The notes: generated by a model not told the origin, from the letters alone. Counted from the stretch's first letter, positions 12,503 through 23,147 are shown. The stretch is DNA of 64,000 nt from Unio delphinus (GCA_029339505.1 JAQISU010000210.1:17482001-17546000), one strand, 5' to 3'. Numbers and translations: made by a program.

Positions 12503-15105
12503 AATTTAACATGTGCAACAATCCAGCGACAAGTTTCACATCGCCGACGGAAAAGCCACAATGTTCATGACCCATGTTTCTCTTCCCCAAGGGACAGGAC
12601 GCAAAAAGTGTTATTGCTCGACAACCTTCGCCACACCAGAACAAGCCTCGTCCGAATTAACAATCCTCAAGACCAGATGTGTTTAGCCCGAGCCAACAAG
12701 AACGACACAGTAGAATGGAATAGAGCCTGGAAACGTATTTAAGGATGGGACCGAGACAAACAACGAAGTGAAGCAGAAATCCTGTTATAGCAAGCGGGGA
12801 TATTCAAAGACACCCCTTGCAGTATTCCAGAAATGCAAAAATTGCAAGGTGACTTGGCTCCACATTACACCTTGAAAGTATACCCTCAAGAAGTGCGTGG
12901 TCCTCTTTTCTCTCGAGGTCACGATTTCAAAGACGGAAAATACATTCCCGTCTATCATCACGATGGCAATTTTGATATCATTACCAGCATTACTTCATTT
13001 CTGGGAGCCAGTTACTACTTTGAAAGATGTGACTATGGTTATAACAATCGAGAACAACACAGGCATTGTGGATCAAAATGTGAGGGATGTTTGGCCTCTC
13101 AACCTTGTCTGGACAAAGGACAAGTACGAGTGCATTGCCCTGTTTGTCAGCTCACTTTTGTCAGTCTTATCTGTTACCGACAACATTTGAAGATGCAAGT
13201 TTCATTGCAGAAAAGTACTTGTCAGCTTCTGCGATTGTGCCATACTTGTGGACAAGGCATACGTACCAGTAATGGAAAGTTTCACGTTTGTCAAGGGAAG
13301 AAACGATGTCACATTTTGTCACCATATCGTGGACTTGGAGCACGAATGCTTCATTCAAAAATACCAAAACCGACCAGAAGATATCCAGAAGATAGAGAAT
13401 TTTATCTTTTTTGATTTCGAATGCATGCAAAAGACTGGTATTCACATTTCTAATTTCTGCGTGGCTCGCCGTGCGTGCGAGAAGTGCATACAAGAACCTA
13501 TCTTTAGTCATTGCCCTCACTGCAGCAAGATTCCTGGAGGACGTGAAAAAAATCTTTCGAGGTCAAACACGCTAGCCGATTTTGCCCAATGGATCCTAAA
13601 TCCCATCGACAAAACATGGAGTCCAGAAGACATCAAATGTTAAGGAGATTGTCATCACCATGCTACGGTAATGGCTCACACTTTCTCGGGAAACGATGGA
13701 CTAATTCTGCTCAGATACTATGCGGAACAAAGTATCGAACGTTATCAAGTGACTTTGAACGGAGCCAAAATCATTTCTATGCAAGTAGGACAAGTACAGC
13801 TTAAAGATTCAAAGTGTTACTTGACCGTGCCTTTGAGTCTTATGCCTAAAACGTTTGGAATGCCAGAAATGGCTAAATGTTATTTTCCACACTTTTTCAA
13901 TACCGAATGCTAATCAAGGTACCGTTCTACCCCATTTGCCCGAGGCTTTCTATTACGTCCACGACAACATGCGTACCGAACAACGAAAAGCTGTCCGAGC
14001 ATGGTACCAGACTCACGCCTCGGACCCCTTTGACTTTCAAGAAGAAATGTTAAAGTACTGTCGATCTGACGTGGACATTTTACGACGTTGCTGTAGAAAA
14101 TTTCGAGAATTTTTCATGGAACTCGGAGGGATCGATCCTTTGAAAGAAGCTTGTCCCTTCGCCAAAGCATGTTCTTTAGTGTACCGAAAACGCTTCATGC
14201 CGGAATATACTCTAGCTGTGATCTGTCCTCAAAATACAAATTTTGTCAAACGTCAATACTCGGTTAAAGCCCTACGTTGGCTCCATTACTTGTGCGACAA
14301 GGAAGACAAATGAATCCAGCACGCTCGCAACGGAGGAGGCAAAAAGACCATCGGAACGTATTCGGTGGATGGTTGGGACTTAGAAAACCCTCAGATCGTG
14401 TACGAGTTTAACGGATGCTTCTTTCACGGATGTCCCATATCATGTGGTACCCTCAACGTGACACCAAAAATCAGTTTTTACAACGGACTATGGAATATTT
14501 GTACCAGACCACTTGTCAACGACGTTTGAAGTTAGAACATCAAGGATACCTGGTGGTGGAAATATGGTAAAACGAGTACGATCAGCGTTTGAAAACTGAT
14601 CCCAAGTTTAAACGAATCGTAGAAAGTTACAAGTTGGTGGACCCCCTGAACTCTCAGGGTAGTTTGTACGGAGGACGAACGAATGCCACCTGTTTGCTCT
14701 ACCAGATGAACGAGAAGAAAGGAGAAGAAATCAAATACTTGGACGCGTGTTAGTTGTATCCTTACGTCTGCAAATATTGTCACTTTCCCGTAGGGCATCC
14801 ACAATTGATGACAGAACATATTGACCTAGGCCTCATTCGACAGTACGAAGGATTGATCAAGTGCAAAGTCTTACATCAAACAGACTTGTACCATCCCGTT
14901 TTACCTCACCATTGCCAAGGAAAACTGATGTTTCCTTTGTGTCGCACTTCTGCCGAAACGTGCAACCAAGACCAACCTTGTCAGCACACCCAGGAAGAAC
15001 GTGCCTTGACAGGAACGTGGGTTAGCGTGGAATTGTTTAAAGCTCTGAACATGGGATACCAACTGCTAGAAGTGTAAGAAAATTTACCACTTTCCCAAGA
15101 CACAA
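12480..15105 (+). pseudogene. polB: Protein-primed DNA polymerase B, copy A (truncated)
   Basis: Homologous to the copy B polymerase. It begins inside the N-terminal extension and ends after polymerase motif A. Visible in pieces across frames are the Cys-rich region (12,833-13,200), the exonuclease motif FIFFDFECM (13,402), a degenerate Exo II motif near 13,680 and the Exo III block CRSDVDI (14,058). Motif A is at about 14,740-14,770, where its Ser codon is replaced by a stop (DACxLYPYVCKY). Motifs B and C are absent, because at about 15,105 the sequence jumps to the tail of the Pro-rich gene. Multiple stops and frameshifts make it non-functional. Confidence 0.85.
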
Positions 15106-15280
15106 CACAAGTGAGAAAAGAAAAGAAGACAATGCTATCTCATTACCACCTCCACCACTACCACCACCCGTACCCTCGACGTCAACTCCTGTGTCACATC
15201 GGACACGTAACACCGTTTCCAAACAACCCCCATTTCGTCCCACCCAAAGCAGTATCATCGAAGAGTGGGTACCTTATTAA
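15106..15280 (+). pseudogene. Tail of Pro-rich late gene, first copy (fragment)
   Basis: Immediately after the broken polymerase, the DNA matches the 3' end of the Pro-rich gene (compare 21,727-21,898): the Lys-rich stretch, the CCACCACC-rich region encoding polyproline in the intact copy, and the conserved end before the integrase start. Frameshifts turn the polyproline into His/Tyr-rich sequence here. It marks the segment 1/segment 2 junction. Confidence 0.7.
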
Positions 15281-15287
15281 CAAAACC

Positions 15288-16402
15288 ATGGAGAAGGTAC
15301 TAGCGATCATTTACTACGATCCAGCTCACCCTGCAGGTTACGGAGGTATTCAGAAATTGTATCGTGCTGCAAAAAACTCGCCTGAAAAAGCTCCATTTAC
15401 TTGCAGTACAACGATGGTTGCAAGAACAAGCGACGTACACTTTACACAAACCCATTCGACAAAAATTTCACAGAAGTCGCACTCAAGTGGAAGGCATCGA
15501 TCATCAATGGCAAGCCGATTTAGCCGATATCTCTCATTTAGCCAGCTACAATCGTGGCTACAAATATTTTTGTTTTGTGTCATCGACTTCTTTTCTAAAT
15601 TTGCCTGGGTCGTACCATTGACATCCAAATCGAGCGGAGAGTTAGTACGAGCTTTTCAACTGGTGTTGAAACAAAGTAGTCGTCACCCTCTTCGGTGGCA
15701 AACCGACAAAGGCACAGAATTTCTGAACCTAGCTTTCCAACGAGAATTAAAGAAACGTGACATTCATTTTTTTACCACCGAAAATCATGAAACCAAAGCC
15801 AGTATCGTGGAATATTTTCAACATTCCTTGAAAGAACGCATGTGGAAATATTGTATACATCAACACACTCTCAAGTACATCGGCGTCTTACTGCACTTAT
15901 TCCAAGCCTACAATCAATCTTACCATAGAAGCATTGGACGTGCCCCACAAGATGTGACACCTGTCAACGATGTGACTGCTTTTGAGCGTCTGTTTGGTAC
16001 GTCCCGGACGATGGATGTCCCAAGAAAGGTGGAAAAGTGTTAATCCCGGGAGATTTGGTACGTATTGGCAAAACCAAACGCATAATCGACAAAGGTTACT
16101 TACCCATCTGGACCACCGAATTGTTTCGTGTTACTGGACGAGTACGTGATCGTCATCCTACCGTCTATAAATTGGAAGACGTGAACGGAGAAGTATTAAA
16201 AGGAACGTTTTACTTGCCTGAGCTACAACGTGTCACCAAAAAAGAAGACGCCGTGTGCGACATTGAAAGCATTCTCGAACGAAGAACCCGTAAAGTAGGA
16301 AAACGTCGTGTCAAAAAAGTCAAAGTACGTTGGAAAGGATATTCTCCTAGTTTTGATTCTTGGATTGACGCTTCGCAAGTCATCGACTATAAAAAGAGGT
16401 GA
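15288..16402 (+). pseudogene. int: Maverick integrase with chromodomain, copy A segment 2
   Basis: Retroviral-type (rve) DDE integrase of the kind used by Mavericks to insert linear DNA. The N-terminal block (YYDPAHPAGYGG) is followed by the catalytic core. The first Asp is in WQADLAD, the second in QTDKGTEF and the Glu in KASIVE. A C-terminal chromodomain (ESILERRTRK, then WKGYSPSFDSWI) lies at 16,255-16,400. Frameshifts near 15,375, 15,575 and about 16,030 split the frame, so it is dead, but all three catalytic residues are still encoded. Its neighbours are the Pro-rich tail upstream and the membrane-protein gene 5 nt downstream. Confidence 0.9.
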
Positions 16403-16407
16403 CCATC

Positions 16408-16683
16408 ATGCCCTTCAATACAGCTTCAGCGACTACAGTGACTACTCCTTCACCCGCTTCATCTCTGCAAGATTTACAAAAGCAACCCTTGTGGGTGTGG
16501 TGTGGAGAACGTGTCCCTAAAACGCAAATCGTCTTTTTCTGTCAAATCTTTGTGGTGTATTGTGTTATCGGTGCAGCTATTGCTAATTTGTGTTTGAAAC
16601 AAGGAGACAAACAATTGTGGACCATTTTACACAGCAGTTGCATCTGTTATCTCCTTCCCAATCCTTCCCTGAAATACTCTTAG
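16408..16683 (+). pseudogene. Conserved small membrane protein, copy A
   Basis: An N-terminal Thr/Ser-rich stretch is followed by a hydrophobic segment (IVFFCQIFVVYCVIGAAIANL) and an LPNPSLKYS motif. This pattern recurs in Maverick late regions and probably marks a virion or host-membrane protein. In copy B the frame runs past this point for about 50 more residues to overlap the penton start. Here a TAG right after KYS cuts off that Asn/Ser-rich tail. I chose the ATG at 16,408 because it corresponds to the copy B start. Confidence 0.65.
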
Positions 16684-16823
16684 AACGGGAACAACAGTGA
16701 CAATATTGGGAATCTTGCATCCAACGTCAGTCATTATCCTCACTGTCAACCTTCCAATCACAATCCTCTTTTAGACACTCCTTTAACCTCGAGTGACTCC
16801 TCGGACAGAACAACATTGGAATT

Positions 16824-17745
16824 AAGAACAACACTATTAACCAATTTTACTTAACGTTACCCAGTGACAGTTCCATGGAGGTGTTTCCTAATAAAACGTT
16901 ATGCTGTTACACGGCTAAATTACCTCAAGCCATGCATTTGGATCAAGATGCTCATTGGGAAGTAGTTTTAGTGGAAATAATACAACCGACACAATCAAAA
17001 ACAACGTCGAAAATCAAAACACGTTTACAGCAGAAGTGTATGACAAGCAATTGCAGCAAGACTTAGACGAACGAAGCATCACTGGCATTGACACAAAGAA
17101 ATCAGATTCCCCAACTAAACTACTGTCCACTCATGTGTTCACCATTCCTGTAGGCTATTATTTTAGTGGTCAACATTTAGTGACTACACTTGCTACCAGG
17201 TTCAATATTTGTTTGGAAAAGGCATGGACAAAGCCAGAAAAAGTGTTACCTTTGAGTACAATAAAGTGGCTCGTCGCCTCTTGATAAAATTTTCAGAGGA
17301 CAAAATGGTGGCCATTACCTTTTGTCCTGTATTGTATGATATTTAGGGTGGAGACTTCAGGTTGGTCAAGAAAAAAGAAATACCAGCCATAACCAGTAAC
17401 TCGGATGTTACGAAATATATTCGATTCCCTGTAGAAATGAACCCAGGACTCAACTTGATGTTTGTATACTCTGATCTGGTGGAGTACAACGTGGTAGGTC
17501 ACACCTCTGTACCGTTACTGCGTGTCATTCCTTTCAAAGTGGATACCACTACCGCTGACGAGGACGGTGAAAATACCTATCAGGTTCACCGCGAATTTGC
17601 ACATCCTCATTATTAGCCTGTCAGTAAGTCGTATTCTGACAGAGTCAACATTACTATAAAAGGAGATCTAGAACAAAATATTCCATTTACCAAAGGGAAA
17701 GTCACAGTGAAACTGCATTTTCTAAAACGATTCTCGAACAACTAA
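16824..17745 (+). pseudogene. Penton-like minor capsid protein, copy A (broken)
   Basis: Single jelly-roll minor capsid protein homologous to copy B 42,874-43,803. The start codon is mutated (ATG to AAG at 16,824). Frameshifts occur near 16,990 and 17,280, and in-frame stops near 17,344 and 17,614. Recognisable blocks include MEVFPNKTLCCYTAKLPQ and VYSDLVEYNVVGHTSVPLL near the C-terminus. It would form the fivefold vertices in a Maverick virion. Confidence 0.8.
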
Positions 17746-17752
17746 AAAAGTG

Positions 17753-18193
17753 ATGTATCCTGTGTACCAAGGAGTCGCTAGACAATGAGGAAATGGTTTA
17801 GTAGATATGTTTAAATCAGCCTTTCGTTCCGTGGTTCCTGTTTTAAAACCAATGATGACACGAGGATTGCACGCCTTAAAAGATGCCGCATTGACTCACG
17901 GCAAAGATTTTCTTCACAATGTTCTCATCGACAAACAAAACCCCCAAGAAGCTTTCTTGAGAGCAGGCAAAAATGTCTTGCTTCAAACGGGTAAAGAGAT
18001 TTTGGGTGGACGAGAAAGTCCTATAAATGCACTGAACGGTACCGAGTCTGGCATTCCTGCTTCCCTGAGGACACAGCAAGGACAAGGCAGAAAGCGTCGA
18101 CGAAGTCACCCTTTCAAAAGTCTCCGTACCTCTAACGCTAGAAAGACAAAGTAAAAAAGAACCGCTCGAGACTTAGACATTTTTGATTATTAA
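17753..18193 (+). pseudogene. pVI-like minor capsid/core protein, copy A
   Basis: The start region is followed by an in-frame TGA (about 17,786). A long open stretch then has an amphipathic block (MFKSAFRSVVPVLKPM) and a basic Arg-rich tail, and a TAA at 18,152-18,154 cuts off the last 12 residues. The layout resembles adenovirus pVI-like proteins of Mavericks: N-terminal Gly-Leu-Gly/amphipathic helix and basic C-terminus. It sits between penton and major capsid genes, as in copy B. Confidence 0.6.
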
Positions 18194-18222
18194 AAGTAAA
18201 ACATAGAGACTGAGAGAAAAAA

Positions 18223-19420
18223 ATGTTGCACCAAGAATCTTGTGCCTGTTCCAAGTCGGAACTGGATCTCTTTGCCATGCCACCCACGATGTTTGCAAGA
18301 AACCCAATGGGTTGAATTTCATCCCGTCTCCTCTTTGACGGATTCAGCTTCCATCGAGTTTGAAATCAAAAGACAACCCGAAGATTACATCGATCTGAAC
18401 AATAGTTACTTGTATTTGAAAGTGAAAATGACCGAAACGGACGGCTCCCCGTTGGCAGCCGATACCCTGGTAGCTCCCGTCAACAATTTCATGCATTCCT
18501 TGTTCAGCGATGTGGATCTGTACATAAATAACAAACTGGTCAGCAGTAGCATGGATATTTATCCTTACCGAGCGTACCTCGAAAATCTCTTGACGTACGG
18601 AAAAGAAGAAAAGAACACTCATTTAGATGCTTGCGTGGTATGGAAACCTGACACAGCAGGTGAGAATACGTTTAACGACACAGCCTTGTCCGTACCTTCC
18701 GTCGGTGAGAATCCTGCCAATCCTCACAATGTGGGTTTTAACGAGCGTCGAAAGAAAATTCTGCAAGGACGTAGTTTAGAACAGTTCGATCGTTTGCATT
18801 TGAACATGTGGTTTCAAGAGAACTATTTACTGAACGGGGTGGATATTCGCTTGAGGCTGAATCGTAGCAGTAATGCTTTCCATTTGATGGCTCATGCCAA
18901 CGAATACAAAACCATTATCCAAGAAGCCAGGTTATACGTGCGTCGTGTGGAAGTGTTACCTAAAGTGGGGAATGATGTCAGTCACACTTTGAGCAGAACG
19001 ATAGCCAAGTATCCGAAACGACGCGTGGAAGTAAAACTTTCACCATTGCCACTGGACTCCGATCTAAGATCGAAGATCATCTGTTCCAAGGACAGTTACT
19101 CAAACGTGTATTCATTGGTATCGTCAGCAATGAAGCCCTCAACGGTGCCCACGATACAAATCCTTTCCAGTTCAAGCACTGCGGAGTATCCAAAATCGAA
19201 GTCAGTCGCGATGGCAAAACTTTGTGTACCCGACCCTTCGAACCCAACTTTGCCTAGAAGAATTACTTGAGGTCGTACTTGTCGCTGTACGAAAGCACAG
19301 GACAGTTAGGAACCAACAAAAGTCACGGTATTTCCTACGACGATTATGCAATAGGTTGCACTTTGTGGGGATTTGATTTCACTCCAGACCGAGGCAGCGA
19401 CGAGGGACATTTCCACAAAT
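18223..19420 (+). pseudogene. Double jelly-roll major capsid protein, copy A (truncated)
   Basis: Major capsid protein of the Maverick type, homologous to copy B 41,083-42,416. Conserved blocks: EFEIKRQPEDYIDLNNSY, VAPVNNFMHSLFSDVDLY, YPYRAYLENLLTYG and LNGVDIRLRLNRSS. Frameshifts occur near 18,295 and 19,045. The 3' end is lost after the FDFTPDRGSDEG block, where the DNA jumps to the core-protein gene (junction near 19,420). Trimers of this fold build the icosahedral shell in related viruses. Confidence 0.85.
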
Positions 19421-20354
19421 ACCTTGGGTTACTTTAACCTTGTCTCATACATCGTCAACATTACATCCCTTCAGTCTCATCTTCCCATCAAATTGATTCG
19501 TGCCTTGTACGGCATCAGTCGCGAAATAAATCCACAAAGACGTGCTCACGTCTTAGATGCCAGTCTCAAAGAAGTCTTACGATGGTTTACGGTGACAGCA
19601 CGTCAAATACTGCAAGGCATCATTCACATTCCACATCAAACCAAGCGTTTTTTTTGACAGAAACAAAGTAGCCTTGACGCGACTGGCCGATCCTCGCATC
19701 GACACTCAACTCAAAAAGCAAATCATATTGAAACCTGGAGGTAGCGGTTCTCTAGGAGGTGTCATCATTCGTTCCCTTTTAAAATGGGATCCCAATGCTC
19801 CCAAAGTTCACCCCAAGAAAAAAAAAGCCAAACGAACCCCAAAGAAAAAGAACAAGAGTACCAAGACCAAAGCACAGAAAAAGAAAAGTCCACAGAAAAA
19901 AACGGTCCCTCGCAAAAGAGGCACTTCAGCCAGGACGCAACCTTACCTTCGTCAACCACAACTTGTAAGAAAAGATCTACAAGGACGTTTGGTAGGGACT
20001 ACGTTGCCAGTAGCCTCAGGGGTTTCCACTTCTCCGTTGCGGGTGATGCCAGCCAAAGCCAATTTGACACACGTTTTTCCTAATTTGATGTAACATTGGA
20101 AATCTACGTCTCCCAAAACGTCTCCTCCACCGGTGACACCCTCGTCCACATTAGCGGCAGTAGCACCTGCTCACAAAGTACCTGCCCCTAAAGTCAAAGT
20201 CCAATAAAGATCTGGTATGTTAAAGAGTTTACTAGATTTGTCCAAACAAGAACTGTCCCGATTGAATCCGTTACGAACTCCTTCACGACGTGTGTTACCT
20301 GCCATGAAGTTGATACGACGCAAAGATAATCAGTGGCGTCGCATTCCAGTATAA
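19421..20354 (+). pseudogene. Lys-rich core/nucleoprotein, copy A
   Basis: Homologue of copy B 46,855-47,735. An N-terminal helical region (LPIKLIRALYGISREINPQRRAHVL, in part) is followed by LKKQIILKPGGSGSLGG, a Lys-rich stretch and a Pro/Ser tail. The ATG used in copy B is ATT here (19,460), frameshifts occur near 19,650, and stops lie near 20,091 and 20,205. Composition suggests a DNA-condensing virion core protein, comparable in role to adenovirus core proteins; this is inference. Its stop codon lies inside the TATA box of the next gene. Confidence 0.6.
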
Positions 20355-20357
20355 AAA
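20349..20357 (+). promoter_or_regulatory. TATA box overlapping upstream stop codon
   Basis: The sequence gTATAAAAA contains the TAA stop of the core gene. It lies about 60 nt before the ATG at 20,416, the right distance for a TATA-driven start. The equivalent TATA and overlap are kept in copy B (about 46,851-46,859). Confidence 0.6.
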
Positions 20358-20415
20358 TGACTTGAGGATCACAACAGGGATCAATTTTTTCTGTACCACT
20401 GCTGAACACTCAAGA

Positions 20416-20637
20416 ATGCCTCCTCAAAAACGTACACACTACTGCCCTCGACGTTCTGCTACCCAAAAAGGAAAAGGAAAAAGACAATTTTGTCATCCCA
20501 CCAAAAGCTTAAAAACCAAACATCGACGTCCTTCCCTCCAAAGGTATAGTCCTTTAAAGAAAAAGCAGAGTCACCAAAAAGGAGGATCCTTTGACAATTT
20601 TGGGAAACACATTGTTACCTTTTTGACGAAGCGGTAG
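20416..20637 (+). CDS. Small Arg/Lys-rich late protein, copy A
   Basis: A 73-aa basic protein beginning MPPQKRTHYCPRR and ending with a GGSFDNFGKHIVTFL segment. An upstream in-frame start exists, but the TATA box at 20,349 makes 20,416 the first ATG of the transcript. Composition recalls small DNA-binding virion peptides (adenovirus pX/mu-like); I do not recognise a family. In copy B a one-base difference in an A run shifts the frame before the end, so the intact reading is here. Confidence 0.55.
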   Translation: MPPQKRTHYCPRRSATQKGKGKRQFCHPTKSLKTKHRRPSLQRYSPLKKKQSHQKGGSFDNFGKHIVTFLTKR

Positions 20638-20712
20638 TTCCCAAAAAAAACATCAAAGGGTGTCTGTTCCAAGTCATTGACACTAGTGATCTTGTGAAAC
20701 GAACACGCAAAG

Positions 20713-21141
20713 ATGTCACCTCGCAGAAAACATTCTTATGCACCCCACAAAGGAAAGAAAAGGAAAGGACTACCTCCTCGTTTAGCCAAACACGGAGACG
20801 TGTTGTCCGTCCTGTCCAAAGCCTCACCACCCATGCGAAAACAAATCATTAAAACAGCCTCCAAAGATGTCATCGATACCGTGTGTGAATGTTGTTTGAA
20901 TGTCTTGAAAGGTACGATACCTTTGTCTCCACACCAGAAAAAATGCTTAGCCAAACATCGACACGTTCTTCGTCAAATGGTTCAAAAGAAAATACCTATT
21001 CGTCAAAAGAAAAAGATGTTGGTGCAACGCGGAGGATTTTTTCCCTTTCTTATTCCTATGTTGACAGGATTAGCAAAAGCCGGCGCAAGTTTATTGCCAG
21101 GTATGATGCAAGGGTTAGCACGAGGAGTCCCTCAAAGTTGA
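20713..21141 (+). CDS. pX-like basic virion protein, copy A
   Basis: An intact 142-aa protein. A Lys/Arg-rich N-terminus is followed by a helical Cys-containing block (ICxCCLNVLKG-like), then SPHQKK and further basic helices. A hydrophobic glycine-rich tail begins QRGGFFPFLIPMLTGLAKAG. This basic helix block plus GGF hydrophobic tail recurs in Mavericks between the core and late genes and is usually likened to adenovirus pX. It is one of two genes intact in both copies (142 aa in each). In copy B a GATAAAAG box lies about 45 nt upstream; in copy A that box is mutated. Confidence 0.7.
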   Translation: MSPRRKHSYAPHKGKKRKGLPPRLAKHGDVLSVLSKASPPMRKQIIKTASKDVIDTVCECCLNVLKGTIPLSPHQKKCLAKHRHVLRQMVQKKIPIRQKKKMLVQRGGFFPFLIPMLTGLAKAGASLLPGMMQGLARGVPQS

Positions 21142-21205
21142 TCCTTCCAGAAGATAAAAGGGATCTACGGAGCACTATCATCTCAGACATAACCTTTGAA
21201 AGCCT

Positions 21206-21898
21206 ATGGAAGGACGAAAACTGACTTTGGTTCCTTACAAACGATGGATGGAATACCATCGTTGGCAAGAACAACGTACCCCTCATTTACCACCCAATCC
21301 GGATTTGAACGAGATGTCCCAATTACAACACGAATTGCAATCCTTGATGCATCGTCACGATTTATCCGAAACCGAAAAATCGCAAAAGTACGGTCAACTC
21401 TTGAAACGACTACAACTCTTTCATCGAAAAGCTGTGGAACAAACAGCTCAACCCACTTTGTCCGATTTGAAGGCTCTAATGAATAACCCGTTACCTTCAC
21501 CCTATACATCAGTTAAAACAGACGTCACCCCACCATTACCCAAGGAAGAAGATGAAATTCATGATCTCTTTCAAACACCCACTCCCACTCCCCTTCCGAG
21601 TAAGATTGCCACTTCCTTGTTGACCCCTTCCCCCACTCCCCAACGAGAAGAACTCAAAACCTGGGTTAAAAAGATGATGGCCACTCCTTCTTCGACAGAA
21701 GTGAAAAAGAAAGAAAGGAAACCAGAAGTGAAAAAAGAAAAGAAGACCAAAGAAGCTATCTCATTACCTCCACCACCACCACCACCACCACCCTCGACGT
21801 CAACTCCTGTGGCACATCGGACACGTAAAACCGTTTCCAAACAACACCCATTTCGTCCCACCCAAAGCAATATCCTCGAAGAGTGGGTCACTTATTAA
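21206..21898 (+). CDS. Pro-rich late protein, copy A (intact)
   Basis: A 230-aa protein. A short N-terminal motif (MEGRKLTLVPYKRWMEY) is followed by a helical region (about residues 30-75), a Pro/Thr-rich linker, a Lys-rich patch (KKKERKPEVKKEKK), a nine-proline run and a conserved end (NILEEWVTY). A leading LVP motif is common in a Maverick protein encoded next to integrase; its function is unknown to me, and a scaffold or core-linked role is a guess. It ends 7 nt before the integrase ATG. A GATAAAAGG box about 45 nt upstream is a plausible TATA element. Copy B has a frameshift. Confidence 0.7.
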   Translation: MEGRKLTLVPYKRWMEYHRWQEQRTPHLPPNPDLNEMSQLQHELQSLMHRHDLSETEKSQKYGQLLKRLQLFHRKAVEQTAQPTLSDLKALMNNPLPSPYTSVKTDVTPPLPKEEDEIHDLFQTPTPTPLPSKIATSLLTPSPTPQREELKTWVKKMMATPSSTEVKKKERKPEVKKEKKTKEAISLPPPPPPPPPSTSTPVAHRTRKTVSKQHPFRPTQSNILEEWVTY

Positions 21899-21905
21899 CT
21901 AAACC

Positions 21906-22256
21906 ATGGAGAAGGTATTAGCCAGCATTTACTACGATCCAGCTCACCCTGCATGTTACGGAGGCATTCAGAAATTGTATCGTGCTGCCAAAACTCGCCT
22001 GAAAAAGCTTCGTTTACCTGAAGTACAACGATGGTTACAAGAACAAGCGACGTACACTTTACACAAACCCATTCGACGAAAATTTCACAGAAGTCGCACT
22101 CAAGTGGAAGGCATCGATCATCAATGGCAAGCCGATTTAGCTGATGTCTCTCATTTAGCCACTTACAATCGTGGCTACAAATATTTGTTTTGTGTCATCG
22201 ACGTCTTTTCTAAATTTGCCTGGGTCGTACCATTGACATCCAAATCGAGCGGAGAA
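21906..22256 (+). pseudogene. int: Integrase N-terminal half, copy A segment 3 (truncated)
   Basis: An open reading frame through the N-terminal block and first half of the rve core, including the first catalytic Asp (WQADLADV). At SKSSGE (about 22,254) homology to copy B ends exactly and element 2 begins. The second Asp, Glu and chromodomain are missing. Up to the break it is closer to copy B than the broken first integrase at 15,288. Confidence 0.9.
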
Positions 22257-23088
22257 ACGACTGGATGCAATTAAGAGATTTGTACCAATTCGTGACTCTG
22301 TACGGAATAAACTACAACAACGACAGAGTCTTCAGACTGATTTTGCTGCGGGATCTGAAGAATTGTTTAAACCAGTAACCACAGCAACGAAGGAGATAGA
22401 GCGTGCTATACTGGGAGATGATCCTGACGGTAAAAGAAAAGAAGAGGGTCTTATTCCTGTGTTAGAAAAAATAGCAAAAAGAACTAAACAAACAAAAAAA
22501 TCCTTGCAATCACTTCCTCAGGATATATCAACCGCTTCGAAACGAAAATTTAAAGGATTTCAGGAAGAACTAGTTAGTGGACTACCTAAATCAATTATAT
22601 TTACCGAGAGCGCTAAACAACAAATTCTCAACGAGGATATAGACAATTTAGGTGAATTCGCTGCTAACAGCTATGATTCACAAGAGAAGTTTTTCACGGA
22701 CAATTATTCGGATTATAGAATGTCACATAATGAATGGGCTGATATAGTGTATGAAATAAATACTGGGAGTTTAGATAGAATGATGAAGGAATACAGAGAC
22801 TTCAAGAGAAAATTTCAACTCCAAATAAGACAGCCATACGATGAGAAGAAATTTCTGGGGAGTGGTCTAGTTGGAAACGCTAGCGTTTCATGTCCTGGTA
22901 GTGTTCTCAGTGATATATCACGATTAGAGGTTCTTGTAGGAGGGTTCCGAGCCGGAAATAACTCACCGGAAATAATTAATGAAGCAGCTGATATCTGTAG
23001 ACGATTATTTCAGGGTGGTATCATGGATATCAGCACATATCGAGATTTCATTGGCGAGTTAGTGGAAAGTGGGTATCATAGTGACTGA
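22254..23088 (+). CDS. Helical late protein, 5' truncated, element 2
   Basis: The reading frame is open from the junction at 22,254 and has no start of its own; the first ATG-type start is near 22,363. It is rich in charged helices: residues around RNKLQQRQSLQ, then KIAKRTKQTKKSL. It ends with a block containing LEVLVGGFRAGNNSPE and INEAADICRRLFQGG. I recall similar C-terminal blocks in Maverick-type proteins of invertebrates but cannot name a function. The missing N-terminus lies beyond the breakpoint. Confidence 0.6.
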
Positions 23089-23147
23089 ATTGAAAAGTCA
23101 ATTGATTAGATAAATAACAATTGAAAAATTGTTTCTGATTTCAAATA

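Larger units (their letters stand above)
10440..22256 (+). mobile_element. Maverick/Polinton copy A, rearranged and decayed
   Basis: Three segments of one Maverick family are fused. Segment 1 (10,440-15,105) holds the early end through mid-polymerase. Segment 2 (about 15,106-19,420) runs from the tail of the Pro-rich gene through integrase, membrane protein, penton and pVI-like protein to the major capsid protein. Segment 3 (about 19,421-22,256) runs from the core protein to a truncated integrase. Compared with copy B, segment 3 should precede segment 2, the Pro-rich tail and integrase start are present twice, and the accessory block, ATPase and protease are missing. Junctions are abrupt and have little homology. 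Only the 77-aa, pX-like and Pro-rich genes look intact, with the short 73-aa gene probably open too. Confidence 0.85.

Noticed and set aside
15288..16402. Ty3/gypsy retrotransposon integrase
   Set aside because: A chromodomain integrase also occurs in such LTR elements, but there is no LTR, protease-RT-RNase H polyprotein or primer binding site nearby, and the flanking genes are Maverick capsid genes.
20615..20954. Antisense frames across the pX-like and other late genes
   Set aside because: Shadows of real genes; they recur in both copies only because the sense genes are homologous.
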